DNA of 64,000 nt from Rhizobium leguminosarum (GTDB lineage: Bacteria; Pseudomonadota; Alphaproteobacteria; Rhizobiales; Rhizobiaceae): contig NZ_CP016287.1 in NCBI RefSeq assembly GCF_001679785.1, positions 682,001 to 746,000 on the forward strand. Reading direction: 5' to 3'. The notes beneath the pieces were generated by a model. It was not told the origin of the DNA. It made no database searches and saw nothing but the letters and a program-made list of their open reading frames with translations. Both the position numbers and the translations under genes were made by a program. Positions 45,578-55,930 of this stretch are shown piece after piece; within the stretch, counting starts at the first letter, position 1; each line of letters opens with the position of its first letter.

Positions 45578-46414
45578 GTGGCCGAAATGACCGAAGCTCT
45601 CTTTTCCGAATTTCTCATGATTGATCGGTCGTCCGCCAACGACGGACGAACCGTGCCATTGGCTGGCCGCCGGCGCAAAGGCGTTGCTCCAGAACGGACC
45701 TCGGATGAAAACGCTCTGCGTGATGCGTTCGCGGATGCCTTCCTGCAGACCTTGACGAAGTTCGCCGTCGATCGATCTGCTTTTCCTGAGAACGCGGACC
45801 CCGAACTCGCGAAGCTCGCCAGGGCGATGGCAAATGTTGCGGTCGGGGATTCCGTGGTAATCCGCTTGAAACCCGATCTCCCGGAAGGACATCGCAGATC
45901 CGTCAAGACCTTCTTCCAGACGATGGTCCGTGTCAGCGGCTCGCTGGAAGAAAGCCGGCTGGAAGACGCGATCAACAAGCTCGCGGATGTTATCCTGCCT
46001 GATGAGCTTGGCGAGGCGCGCGGCGCGCTCGCAGCGGACAATCTGGAGCTCAGGGATCGCTTCATCGCTGAGGTGCCGCAGCTCACCAGCGCGGAGATCG
46101 GAAACCGCGCCGGCTCAAGCGCGAGAAACCTGTACGCGACTGCGGCGCGCTGGAAGAAAGCCGGCGACATTTTCTCAGTACATCATCGCGGTACCGAATA
46201 TTTTCCGGCGTTTCAGCTCCGGGACGGACGGCCGCATCCTGCGATCAAGAGGGCGCTTGTGGCGCTTCCAGAAAACCTGTCTCCATGGCAGCGCGCATTC
46301 TGGTTCGTTTCAACGAACGGCTGGCTGGACGACAAGGCGCCCATGGATGCGCTTGACGATATCGACGCGGTGGCTGCCGCCGCGGCCCGTGAATGGCAAG
46401 AGGTCATTGGGTGA
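45578..46414 (+). CDS. Xre/MbcA-type antitoxin of a RES toxin module
   Basis: This 278-aa protein pairs with the RES gene just downstream. The C-terminal 70 residues follow the antitoxin pattern: FQLRDGRPHPAIKRALVAL, then WFVSTNGWLDDKAPMDAL, like the toxin-neutralising domain of MbcA/Xre antitoxins. A likely helix-turn-helix lies before it (LTSAEIGNRAGSSARNLYAT). It is about twice the usual antitoxin size because of a helical N-terminal extension of about 140 residues. Start GTG 45578 or ATG 45587; neither has a strong ribosome site. Confidence 0.8.
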   Translation: MAEMTEALFSEFLMIDRSSANDGRTVPLAGRRRKGVAPERTSDENALRDAFADAFLQTLTKFAVDRSAFPENADPELAKLARAMANVAVGDSVVIRLKPDLPEGHRRSVKTFFQTMVRVSGSLEESRLEDAINKLADVILPDELGEARGALAADNLELRDRFIAEVPQLTSAEIGNRAGSSARNLYATAARWKKAGDIFSVHHRGTEYFPAFQLRDGRPHPAIKRALVALPENLSPWQRAFWFVSTNGWLDDKAPMDALDDIDAVAAAAAREWQEVIG

Positions 46415-47055
46415 GCCACCCTCCTCTGCCAAGCCCGCCGTCGCCCTTTCCAACGATCAACATCCGGACGATCAAGGCAGGTACGGCGCTCCATCGAAGC
46501 CATCTGTCTTCGTTCCGGGCAGGGCAATTCAATCCCTGCAACGGACAGCCGACGCGCTTTGCACCGTTCAACGACGCGCACGGCAATTGTGTCGCGACGC
46601 TCTATGCGGCAACGAGCAGAGAGGCGGCCGCCTTCGAGTCGATCTTTCACGACATCGAACCGGCCGCCGCTTTCAAGACCGTCCTGCTTGCCGTTGTCGA
46701 AGCGCGGACGGTGAGCGTCATCGCGCCAAAGCGTGATCTACGGCTGGCAAGCCTTTTCGCACCCGATTTGAAAGCTTGGAAACTCAATCGAACGGATCTC
46801 ATCGAAACGCCGAAGTCGACATATGGCGAGACCGTCCTGTGGGCCGAAGCCATTCATCGGGCGCGCGTAGACATTGACGGGTTGATCTGGACGTCCCGCC
46901 AGTGCGACCCCGAACAATGCATCATCCTGTTCGAGGATCGCATGGCAGAGGACCGGCTCGATGTCGTTCAATCCATTGACGCCGGTGCAGATGCTGGTCT
47001 CCTTCTCGAACTGCGGGACTATGGGCGCCGTGCGGGCATCACGATCATATCTTAG
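46411..47055 (+). CDS. RES-domain toxin
   Basis: This 214-aa protein has the RES-domain residues: Arg in GTALHRSH, Glu and Ser in YAATSREAAAFESIFHD, and a later VLWAEAIHRARVDIDGLIW segment. RES toxins break down NAD+ and stop growth unless bound by their antitoxin. GTG 46411 overlaps the antitoxin stop (GTGA) and has AGAGGT 6 nt upstream; ATG 46393 is an alternative. The 230-bp stretch after it, to 47285, is A/T-rich, and I see no gene there. Confidence 0.87.
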   Translation: MSHPPLPSPPSPFPTINIRTIKAGTALHRSHLSSFRAGQFNPCNGQPTRFAPFNDAHGNCVATLYAATSREAAAFESIFHDIEPAAAFKTVLLAVVEARTVSVIAPKRDLRLASLFAPDLKAWKLNRTDLIETPKSTYGETVLWAEAIHRARVDIDGLIWTSRQCDPEQCIILFEDRMAEDRLDVVQSIDAGADAGLLLELRDYGRRAGITIIS

Positions 47056-47285
47056 CGCCAATGACGCTCGCTGACTCCGGAACCGTCACCAAAGCTATTC
47101 TCAAAAAACCAATGCGCGCTAACGCCGCCGTCGCATAATATTTTCGAATTACCCAATAGTTATATTTACATCTTCAACTAATGAATAAGAAAAACCCACT
47201 CTTCGCAACATTGCTGTAATGAAATCCGGCAAAGCGCAGCAGCATACTCAGCTTTCAGTTTCCGAGATCTTGAGAGGAGGACGCA

Positions 47286-47549
47286 ATGCCTACCATAATG
47301 ATCTGCCACGACGTCAAAGACACGAAACACTGGCTCGCCTCACCCATCCGCAAGCAGGTATTGGAACCCGTCGGCGTCACGAACATTCGCACGTTTACAG
47401 ACCCTCAAATGTCCAATCGCGTCGGCTTGGTCATGGACGTTGCAGACATGGAAAAGTTGATGGCCTTCATGCAGACCAAGGCAGCGGCCGATGCGATGGC
47501 GAGTGACGGCGTCTTGCCGGAGACCATGACGTTCCTCGTTCAATCGTAA
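47286..47549 (+). CDS. Small hypothetical protein, probable ferredoxin-like fold
   Basis: This 87-aa soluble protein has the alternating strand/helix pattern of dimeric alpha-beta barrel proteins (IMICHDVKDTKHWLASP, then VMDVADMEKLMAFM). I do not recognise an exact family. GAGAGGAGGA precedes the ATG. The next gene has a similar size and pattern, which suggests a pair of related proteins in one operon. Confidence 0.75.
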   Translation: MPTIMICHDVKDTKHWLASPIRKQVLEPVGVTNIRTFTDPQMSNRVGLVMDVADMEKLMAFMQTKAAADAMASDGVLPETMTFLVQS

Positions 47550-47593
47550 CACACATATCGACGAGACTTGGAAATGCAACGCGGGAGGATGAT

Positions 47594-47863
47594 ATGACGA
47601 CATTATTCGTAAGGCACGAGGTCTCCGATTATGCCACCTGGCGCAAGATATATGATGGCTTTTCGCCGGTGCAGAAGGCCAATGGGGTAACGGCGCAAGC
47701 CGTTTATCGAGCCATCGACAATCCGAACGATATTACCGTCACCCACGAGTTTGCCACGCTTGAAGCGGCGCAGGCATTCAGCAAGCTGGACGAGCTGAAG
47801 ACGGCGATGCGCACGGGAGGCGTGCTCGGCGCGCCGACGGTGTGGTTTGCCAACAAAGCATGA
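47594..47863 (+). CDS. Small hypothetical protein, monooxygenase/cyclase-like fold
   Basis: This 89-aa protein starts with TTLFVRHEVSDYATWRKIYD, a common opening of antibiotic-biosynthesis-monooxygenase-like alpha-beta barrel proteins. It ends with a short strand VWFANKA. GGGAGGATGAT precedes the ATG. It lies 44 bp after its neighbour. Function is unknown. Confidence 0.78.
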   Translation: MTTLFVRHEVSDYATWRKIYDGFSPVQKANGVTAQAVYRAIDNPNDITVTHEFATLEAAQAFSKLDELKTAMRTGGVLGAPTVWFANKA

Positions 47864-47876
47864 AATGCGGCCAAAC

Positions 47877-47902
47877 GGCCTCCGCCGCTGCAAGCGGAGG
47901 CC
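47877..47902. terminator. Bidirectional hairpin between convergent genes
   Basis: A perfect 9-bp stem, GGCCTCCGC / GCGGAGGCC around 8 nt, lies 14 bp after the monooxygenase-like gene and faces the convergent HD-domain gene. There is no T tract, so termination may be partial. Confidence 0.6.
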
Positions 47903-48012
47903 AGGTTGCGGTCGCGGTCGGCACAGGACATGGACGCCGAGGAGTGCGCCCTTGCGCCGATTGCCGACCTTGGTGGCAGTTGCAGGCGAACTGCGCAAAT
48001 TTGTCCGCGTTC

Positions 48013-48432
48013 CTATTGTCCGTTCCTGATGTCGCGCAGTTGATCCAGGCCGCGCTGGTATTTTTCCGTTTTCTTGCCAGCTTGTTCGGCCTGCCGGAGA
48101 TTGTCTTCGAGGTCGGCCCGTTTGACGGGCAAGGCCAGCGCGTTTGATGCCGCACGTCTGACGAAGTCGTCATCCGGTTCGTCCGGCCTCCGTGTCAGAG
48201 CATTCACCGCGGAGATGATCGCCGGCGGAAAGCCTTCTTCCCTCAGCCTGTCGAGCGTCCAGCCGCTTCCCTTCTCGACGACGTCATGAAGGTAGGCGAC
48301 CGTTCGTGTCTCGTCGCCGGAAACGAGAAGCGCTACCCGCTGGCAGTGCTCGAAGAACGGCCGGCCGGTCTTGTCCGCCTGGCCTTCGTGGGCCGTAAGA
48401 GCGATCTGGATGGCATGGTCGAGATGCTGCAT
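48013..48432 (-). CDS. HD-domain phosphohydrolase
   Basis: This 139-aa protein is a minimal HD domain. His and the HD pair are visible in FFEHCQRVALL and VAYLHDVVEKGSGW, and a later ALTRRPDEPDDDF resembles the small RelA/SpoT-type (p)ppGpp hydrolase group (MESH1-like). Hydrolysis of ppGpp is possible but not proven. The frame overlaps the DUF2934 gene at a TTG; ATG 48432 is the more likely start. Confidence 0.78.
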   Translation of the reverse strand: MQHLDHAIQIALTAHEGQADKTGRPFFEHCQRVALLVSGDETRTVAYLHDVVEKGSGWTLDRLREEGFPPAIISAVNALTRRPDEPDDDFVRRAASNALALPVKRADLEDNLRQAEQAGKKTEKYQRGLDQLRDIRNGQ

Positions 48433-48437
48433 GGCGA

Positions 48438-48764
48438 TCAAGGCCCTTCGGTCTTCCCGATCTTCCGCCGGGAAGGCTTTTCGCCCGTCGTCATCTCGAT
48501 GTCAGGGACGGGAGCCGCGGCGGCCTGGACAGGTCTCGCCCGTGGCCGATCGAGATCGCCACTCTCGCCGGCGCCTTGAAGCAGCGCCGCGTCATCCCTG
48601 TCGTCTTCATCGAGCAGGTTCTGCAGCGTCTCATTCTCATCCTCGCCGGCAAGTTCGTCGCAGGCTTGAAGCCAATGGCGCTGGTCAGCGCCATCCGGGC
48701 GGCCCTCGGCCTCCCAGATTTCGTAGGCACGGCGACGGATCTGCTCGTGCTTGTCTATAGCCAT
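48438..48764 (-). CDS. DUF2934 small protein
   Basis: This 108-aa protein begins with HEQIRRRAYEIWEAEGRPDG, the DUF2934 signature, and continues as an acidic, probably disordered tail. The function is unknown; members are common in rhizobia near stress genes. ATG 48764 has GGAGG 6 nt upstream; a start at 48782 would sit before that ribosome site. Confidence 0.82.
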   Translation of the reverse strand: MAIDKHEQIRRRAYEIWEAEGRPDGADQRHWLQACDELAGEDENETLQNLLDEDDRDDAALLQGAGESGDLDRPRARPVQAAAAPVPDIEMTTGEKPSRRKIGKTEGP

Positions 48765-48820
48765 GATCGCCTCCAAGCGCATTGGAACGAGCCGCCCGAA
48801 GAGCGGCTCGGCCGCCCTTT

Positions 48821-49177
48821 TCAGGGCGTGTTGATGGTTGGAAGAAAATCCTCCACCTGCTTGCGTTGATCCTTTGGAAGCGTCTCCACCCGTTCCTTCC
48901 AGAACCGTTCGGCCTCCGGCGGATCCTTGTCCCAGTGGCGAACATCGGAGATATTGTCATCGATCATCGACCGGCGGTGGCCGCCGAGACTGAGATATTC
49001 TTTCGCAAGCTTCAGGCTTGGGGTTTCGGTGCCGCTATCGCGATCTAATGCCGAACTCACGTTGCGCCGGACGGTCTCCAATGCCCTTTTGCGATCGGTT
49101 TCGGCCCGTTCGGTATCGGCGGACCGCGCATCGTCGGTGCCGCTCTCTGGCGGCACGTTGGATCTGGAAGTCATCAT
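48821..49177 (-). CDS. Hypothetical charged protein
   Basis: This 118-aa, highly charged soluble protein has a disordered N-terminal half and a helical C-terminal half (PEAERFWKERVETLPKDQRK). I recognise no family. AAGGTG precedes tandem ATG codons. It lies 56 bp before the DUF2934 gene on the same strand, in a group of small stress-type genes. Confidence 0.65.
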   Translation of the reverse strand: MMTSRSNVPPESGTDDARSADTERAETDRKRALETVRRNVSSALDRDSGTETPSLKLAKEYLSLGGHRRSMIDDNISDVRHWDKDPPEAERFWKERVETLPKDQRKQVEDFLPTINTP

Positions 49178-49283
49178 GGATCACCTTTCGATGTTGTGAT
49201 CCAATAACCTTCGCAAGCAGTGAGAGTTCCGCGTGGGTGGCGATTGATTTGAGCGGGCGACCGAGGCGGGCCCGCGGCGGCGA

Positions 49284-49574
49284 TCAATGGACGGCCATGC
49301 TCACCATCCGATAGGGGTGCACGGCTTCGAATTGCGAGATCATCGCCGTTGCCTGCTGCAATACGAGCTCGGCATTTTCCGGATCATCACGGGCGAGCTC
49401 ATCGGCGTTGACGCGGATCGCTTCAGCCATGTTGTTGGAGATTGCCGCAAATTGCGTATTGCCTTCGACAAAGGCCTCACGCGCCGTGTCCTCCAGCGTA
49501 CGAGCGATATCGACGAGGATTTCCTCGCGTTCCTCGATACTGAGGTCTTTGATTAGTTTGGTGTTCTCTTCCAT
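49284..49574 (-). CDS. Hypothetical acidic helical protein
   Basis: This 96-aa, all-helical acidic protein (LSIEEREEILVDIARTLED, then AEAIRVNADELARDD) has no recognised family. ATG 49574 has AGGAG 8 nt upstream; a GTG three codons earlier abuts the ribosome site. Confidence 0.65.
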   Translation of the reverse strand: MEENTKLIKDLSIEEREEILVDIARTLEDTAREAFVEGNTQFAAISNNMAEAIRVNADELARDDPENAELVLQQATAMISQFEAVHPYRMVSMAVH

Positions 49575-49725
49575 GTCACTCACTCCTAAAGACGTGGGAC
49601 GGTGACCGAGCTCATCAAGCCTCGGCCACCAAAGAACTAGGAATGCCGAAATACGGATTCAAGCCTCAATGCCGTTCGCCCTTTTATTCGAACGCAGGAG
49701 CCGATTGTCTGTTCCGTGTTGGGCG

Positions 49726-49752
49726 TTAGCAGTCTCCGGCGGAGAGTGCCAA
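49726..49752. promoter_or_regulatory. CIRCE-like element (HrcA operator) of groESL
   Basis: TTAGCAGTC-N9-GAGTGCCAA matches the CIRCE consensus TTAGCACTC-N9-GAGTGCTAA with one mismatch in each arm and the exact 9-bp spacer. It lies about 260 bp upstream of groES on the same side as the operon promoter should be. HrcA repression with heat induction is the inferred role. Confidence 0.85.
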
Positions 49753-49858
49753 TTTTTCTTTCGTCGCCTCTTGAAATTGCTGAACCCTCGAACCAGATCA
49801 TTCGCGCAAGGCGCGCGCGCGAACCTGCACCCGCCCGGATTGGTTATCCGGTCCGGCC

Positions 49859-49970
49859 AGAACAGGATGATTTTAGGCCTGCTCGGACCTAAAATCTGAA
49901 TCCTGTTCTAATTTAAGAGTTAGAGCATGATGTCGTCCGAAAACCGCGCACACTTTTCGGCATCATGCTC
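49859..49970 (+). repeat. Rhizobial palindromic intergenic repeat, copy 2
   Basis: This repeat has two palindromes in a row. The first (49859 to about 49910) has AGAACAGGAT / ATCCTGTTCT arms. The second (49923-49970) has GAGCATGATG / CATCATGCTC arms with CCGAAAA / TTTTCGG inside. The first half matches 35386-35459 in inverse orientation. It lies between the CIRCE-like element and groES, so it would be part of the groESL leader. Confidence 0.82.
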
Positions 49971-50011
49971 CAAGGGAACAACGCCATCACTGTTCATCGA
50001 TGGAGGAAGAC

Positions 50012-52109
<2,098 letters not shown>

Positions 52110-52159
52110 AGCTTTTACCGGCCCGCCACACCGGGCGGGCCTTATCGGAGGGAATGGAG

Positions 52160-52396
52160 ATGGTTCAAACGATCAAAACCCGATCGCAGGTACCGCTGGA
52201 CTCCCGCGATCTTGAAACCTGCCAGCGCGTCTTCGACAAGCTCAGCGCCGATTACGGGATAGAAAGGGACAGCGACGAAGCCGAACGAATGGCGAGCATC
52301 GTCATCGAGCTCTACCGACAGGGCGTACGCGACCCCAATCACCTGCAGTCGATGGTCGAAGCGGCCCGCGGCCTCTTCGAAACGAACGAGCGGTAG
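52160..52396 (+). CDS. Hypothetical small helical protein after groEL
   Basis: This 78-aa soluble protein has two helices (SRDLETCQRVFDKLSADYG and ERMASIVIELYRQG). I recognise no family. ATG 52160 has GGAGGG 7 nt upstream. It lies 50 bp after groEL and may be cotranscribed with it. Confidence 0.75.
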   Translation: MVQTIKTRSQVPLDSRDLETCQRVFDKLSADYGIERDSDEAERMASIVIELYRQGVRDPNHLQSMVEAARGLFETNER

Positions 52397-52452
52397 GGAA
52401 TGCCGTGCCTGCGCGTAATAAGCACCGCGCGGGACAACATATAATGATGGTG

Positions 52453-52731
52453 TCAGCGCGGATGCCCTCCGGAGGATTTACCCCGAAGAACGGTCATCTG
52501 CTCCTGCTGCACTTCATTTTCATCGTTCAAAATGGCTCGCCAAAGCCTGTTGCCGAGCCGAAGCGACACCCGTTTCGTCCCCTCATGTTCAGCCGTGCCG
52601 ATTTCCACGGAGCTGACGACGGAGCCATGGCGCATGTGGCGGCGAAGATCGGCGAGCGACAGCCCGAACCGCTCCGCCAGTTCCGATGATTCCAGGATGA
52701 AATCGCCATTTGAATCGCGCTCGATCAGCAC
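52453..52731 (-). CDS. DUF6522-like protein
   Basis: This 92-aa protein has the DUF6522 pattern: IERDSNGDFILESSELAERF, then LADLRRHMRHGSVVSSVE and a GNRLWRAIL strand. The function is unknown. The start is GTG 52731 with GGAG about 9 nt upstream. It is convergent to the small gene after groEL. Confidence 0.7.
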   Translation of the reverse strand: MLIERDSNGDFILESSELAERFGLSLADLRRHMRHGSVVSSVEIGTAEHEGTKRVSLRLGNRLWRAILNDENEVQQEQMTVLRGKSSGGHPR

Positions 52732-52766
52732 CGACTTTTTCTCCAGCTACGTCCCACGCCGACCGC

Positions 52767-53897
52767 TCAGGCCACCGCCGGGATCGCATTGTCTTCCTTC
52801 GGCAGCAGTCGCGCTACTGCGCTCAGCAGATCCGTCTGCGATATCAGGCCAAGGATGCGGTAATCGTCATCGACAATGATGACGGCATGCGTGCGCCCGT
52901 CCGTCAGAACCGGCAATAGCGACAGAGCAGGATCCGAAGTCCTCGCTACCGCCGGCCTCGAGATCGCATGCGTGATAGTCTCGGTGCTCATGGACAATTC
53001 CCGCAAGCCGACGGTGCCGACGAGGCCGCCCTCCGGGTCCTTCACCGGCAGCGTACGGATATTATGCTTCAAGAGAAGATGCCGTGCGGCATCCGGCTCC
53101 GAAGCTTCGCCAATGGCGATCACGTCGCGCGACATGATATCGGCACAGCTGATCTTGCCGTTTGAGCGGATGGCCGCTTGCAGCTCGACATGCTGCAACA
53201 GCCGGCTAAGGTCTGCCCGGTCGATATCGAAGGTTTCGTCAATCGCTTCGAGGGCCGCATCGACATCCTCCTCGCGAAAACCCACCCGCACCATGGATGG
53301 CAGGTCGATCGTCTGATGGGTGTTCTCTGCCGTTTTCGGAACGACATGCGGATAATTCCGTTTGGACAGCTTGTGGAACAGCAGGCCAAGGCCGACGAGA
53401 ATGCAGGAGTTCAAAGCGACGGGCACGAAGGGAAAGAGGAATCCCCAGCCGGTAACGACAGGGCCACCGAGCACGGCGGTCAGTGCGGCGGCTCCTCCCG
53501 GCGGATGAAGGCAGCGCGTGAAGGACATCGCGCCGATGGCAAGCGAAACGCCGACGCCGGTCGCGATGATCGGATCACGAATGAAATAGGCGGCAATGAT
53601 TCCCATCAGAGCGGAAATGGTATTGCCGCCGATGATCGACCATGGCTGCGCCAGCGGGCTTGCCGGCACCGCGAAAAGAAGCACCGCGGACGCCCCCATC
53701 GGCGCGACGATCAAGGGAAGATGCGGCCCCTGCCCGAACAGATAGCCGCTAATGACGCCGGTGAAACCAATGGCCAGCAAAGAGCCGAGACATGCAATCA
53801 ATCGCTCTCGTAAGGTCGCTCCCGCCAATATGGGTGAGAACAAGCGGAAGCGGCGGAAGCGGCTCGGTCCCACCTTCGGGGAAACGGGATACTGCAT
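52767..53897 (-). CDS. HPP-family membrane protein with two CBS domains
   Basis: This 376-aa protein has an N-terminal HPP membrane domain of four to five helices (about 25-175), with the eponymous CLHPPGGAAALTAV motif near residue 130. A C-terminal pair of CBS domains (about 240-365) begins at CADIMSRDVIAIGEASEPDA and ends in ILGLISQTDLLSAVARLL. HPP proteins are implicated in nitrite or other anion transport in plastids and cyanobacteria; CBS domains usually sense adenosyl nucleotides. The bacterial substrate here is unknown. The start ATG lacks a clear ribosome site. Confidence 0.87.
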   Translation of the reverse strand: MQYPVSPKVGPSRFRRFRLFSPILAGATLRERLIACLGSLLAIGFTGVISGYLFGQGPHLPLIVAPMGASAVLLFAVPASPLAQPWSIIGGNTISALMGIIAAYFIRDPIIATGVGVSLAIGAMSFTRCLHPPGGAAALTAVLGGPVVTGWGFLFPFVPVALNSCILVGLGLLFHKLSKRNYPHVVPKTAENTHQTIDLPSMVRVGFREEDVDAALEAIDETFDIDRADLSRLLQHVELQAAIRSNGKISCADIMSRDVIAIGEASEPDAARHLLLKHNIRTLPVKDPEGGLVGTVGLRELSMSTETITHAISRPAVARTSDPALSLLPVLTDGRTHAVIIVDDDYRILGLISQTDLLSAVARLLPKEDNAIPAVA

Positions 53898-53950
53898 GAC
53901 AAGACCAATTAAGCGAGGATTATCTGGAGGACGAACGGGAAATGTGAGAG

Positions 53951-54856
53951 CTAGTTTGTTGCCAGCCTGACATCTCTGCCCTTTGTCGCGCTGAGAACTT
54001 CGTGGAATGCGTTGAACGCGCTGGGGCGATCACTCTTGCGATAGACGAGCAGCGTCTCGACAGGGCCCAGCTGATGGGTCTGGACAGGCGTCGGCCAGTG
54101 CATGAGATCAAGGACGGATCGCGGCATGACACCCGCCGTATTCCCGGTCGCAACACTCGCCAGGATCGCGTGGTAGGAGCCGAGTTCGCTCGTCGGCAGC
54201 GCGCTCGATTTGCGCGCCCAGTTTTCGGCGATCCTGCGATAGGTGCAGCCGGGCTCTAGAGCGGCGAGCGATCCGACACGCAGGTCGGCGGCGGATTTGA
54301 TGGAGGGATGCCCGGACGGCAACACGATCAACAGGTCCTCGACGAAGACCGGCTCCATCTCCAGCGCCTTGAGTTCGGCATCGAAACCGGAGACTTCCTC
54401 CCGCATCGTCTTCGGCGGGCGGGCAATCAGCGCGCAATCCAGCGCATCGGAGAGAACGTCGCGGGTCAGATCGCGGGACGCTCCCATCGTCAGATGAAGC
54501 GAAACACCGGGCCACATCTGATTGAATTGCGTCAGCGCCGCCGGCAGCCTGCTTGCCGCCGTGCTCTCCATGGTGCCGACCCGCAATGTCCCCGATGGAG
54601 CGAGAGGCCGCACGGCCTGGCGCGCTTCGAGCGCAAGCGCCATAAGCCGGTTGGCATAGCCGAGAAACGTCTCACCCTCCCGTGTCAACGTCATCTTCTT
54701 GCCGTCACGGCTGAAGAGGGAAACGCCGAGGTCCTCCTCCAACTGCTGGATGCGCGTCGTCACATTCGACGGCACCCGCCCGACGGCCTTGGCAGCCTTC
54801 GTCACGCTGCGGTCGCTGGCAACGGCGAGGAATATCTCGATCGATGAAAGGTCCAA
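53951..54856 (-). CDS. LysR-family transcriptional regulator
   Basis: This 301-aa LysR protein has an N-terminal helix-turn-helix (VASDRSVTKAAKAVGRVPSN, about 12-31) and a co-inducer domain starting TLRVGTMESTAASRLPAAL. The frame begins at TTG 54856 (a GAGA-like site lies upstream). Its target is not clear: no intact divergent gene is certain, and the minus-strand sequence upstream holds what looks like the end of a lost transporter. Confidence 0.88.
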   Translation of the reverse strand: MDLSSIEIFLAVASDRSVTKAAKAVGRVPSNVTTRIQQLEEDLGVSLFSRDGKKMTLTREGETFLGYANRLMALALEARQAVRPLAPSGTLRVGTMESTAASRLPAALTQFNQMWPGVSLHLTMGASRDLTRDVLSDALDCALIARPPKTMREEVSGFDAELKALEMEPVFVEDLLIVLPSGHPSIKSAADLRVGSLAALEPGCTYRRIAENWARKSSALPTSELGSYHAILASVATGNTAGVMPRSVLDLMHWPTPVQTHQLGPVETLLVYRKSDRPSAFNAFHEVLSATKGRDVRLATN

Positions 54857-54922
54857 TGAAAAGATCTCGTTTCCGGAATTAAGGCGATAGATAATTCTCT
54901 ATATAAAAATCATTGCATCAGC

Positions 54923-55027
54923 TCAAGCCGGTTTCGGCATCGGACGAAAAAACGCCATCCGCGGACCGGACAGGCAAGCGATTGCCGAAAAAAGGATCGC
55001 GACGCCGAGGAAATAGCCATGCAAACC
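54923..55027 (-). pseudogene. Possible transporter C-terminal remnant
   Basis: A 34-residue open segment reads a hydrophobic helix GYFLGVAILFSAIACLSG followed by a short basic tail and a stop. It looks like the last membrane helix of an MFS-type transporter. The frame shows no start and no upstream domains. It could be chance, given the GC-rich codons. Confidence 0.3.
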
Positions 55028-55435
55028 GCGGCATTGCCTCTGCAGGACGAGGATCTTAGATTTGAGACTGGCATGCGGTTTGCATCCGCAAGGCCATCTG
55101 CAGATCGATCGGCGACGACCTTAATGTTGCAACTTGTCTTGACCTGTCTTCTTCTGAGCGTCGCTTCAGGCTTGAGCATGCGGCGTTTTCTTCTGCCGTA
55201 TTTTTCAAGCGGCGATCTCGCCGAGAAATCTGCCCCCGTGACAATCGTCGCAAGCGCCGTCTTTCTGGCGGCAATCGCTTTCACAGTCTCCGATCAGAAT
55301 CTCTGGGCAAAATCCGTCATCCTGCTGCTCGGCCTTTCGCTGGCGGCGATGTTCGACGATGCGAGACCCCGGCTGACGATCGCCCTCTCCGCCGTCAGTT
55401 TGGCGGCCTATCTCGGGCTGCGTTCGATTAGCTGA
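55019..55435 (+). CDS. Hypothetical small membrane protein
   Basis: This 138-aa ORF has a charged N-terminus of about 35 residues and four hydrophobic stretches (starting near residues 36, 72, 96 and 118). An internal ATG (MLQLVL, residue 36) could be the real start. No family is recognised and there is no strong ribosome site, so it may or may not be expressed. Confidence 0.45.
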   Translation: MQTAALPLQDEDLRFETGMRFASARPSADRSATTLMLQLVLTCLLLSVASGLSMRRFLLPYFSSGDLAEKSAPVTIVASAVFLAAIAFTVSDQNLWAKSVILLLGLSLAAMFDDARPRLTIALSAVSLAAYLGLRSIS

Positions 55436-55615
55436 GCCATCCAACCATCACGCAAACAGATCAGTGGTGATTGAACACCGCAGCTCATTGCCCGGTGCCG
55501 AAGCCCAATCGATGCGTTGCATCCACCGACGAAGTCACTCGTCAACAGAGCCACATCTTACAACCTGAAACATCCCCCGACCGCGGACGAGGAAGACTTC
55601 GCGCAATACGGGAAA

Positions 55616-55900
55616 ATGATCTCCATTGAAGAATATTCTCTCGCTGTTATTCTCCATCATAGAACATTTGTGTCGATGATGGGGAGGAGAGCGGAGATCA
55701 TGGACAGCGACCCGGCAGGAAAAATCTGGTCGGAATGGTACGCGTGGCATCCTGTCTCGCCGATCGATGACTCAGTGTTCTGGCTCGAGACCGTATACCG
55801 CAAGGAAAGCCCGGAGGGTTTCTGGCAATATCGTTCGTTCCGGCCCGAATTCGAACGTCAGCAGGCTCTGACCTGCATACCCATCTGTCCCGGCGCCTAA
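55616..55900 (+). CDS. Hypothetical protein
   Basis: This ORF of about 94 aa starts at ATG 55616 (MISIEEYSLAVILHHRTF); the frame opens at a TTG at 55517. It is rich in aromatic residues (WSEWYAWHPVSPIDD, VFWLETVYRKESPEGFWQYR). I recognise no family. A weak GGGAAA lies just before the ATG. It could be a genuine small accessory gene or a chance frame. Confidence 0.4.
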   Translation: MISIEEYSLAVILHHRTFVSMMGRRAEIMDSDPAGKIWSEWYAWHPVSPIDDSVFWLETVYRKESPEGFWQYRSFRPEFERQQALTCIPICPGA

Positions 55901-55930
55901 AACCCGACAACGATCGTCAGTAGGCTTGCG

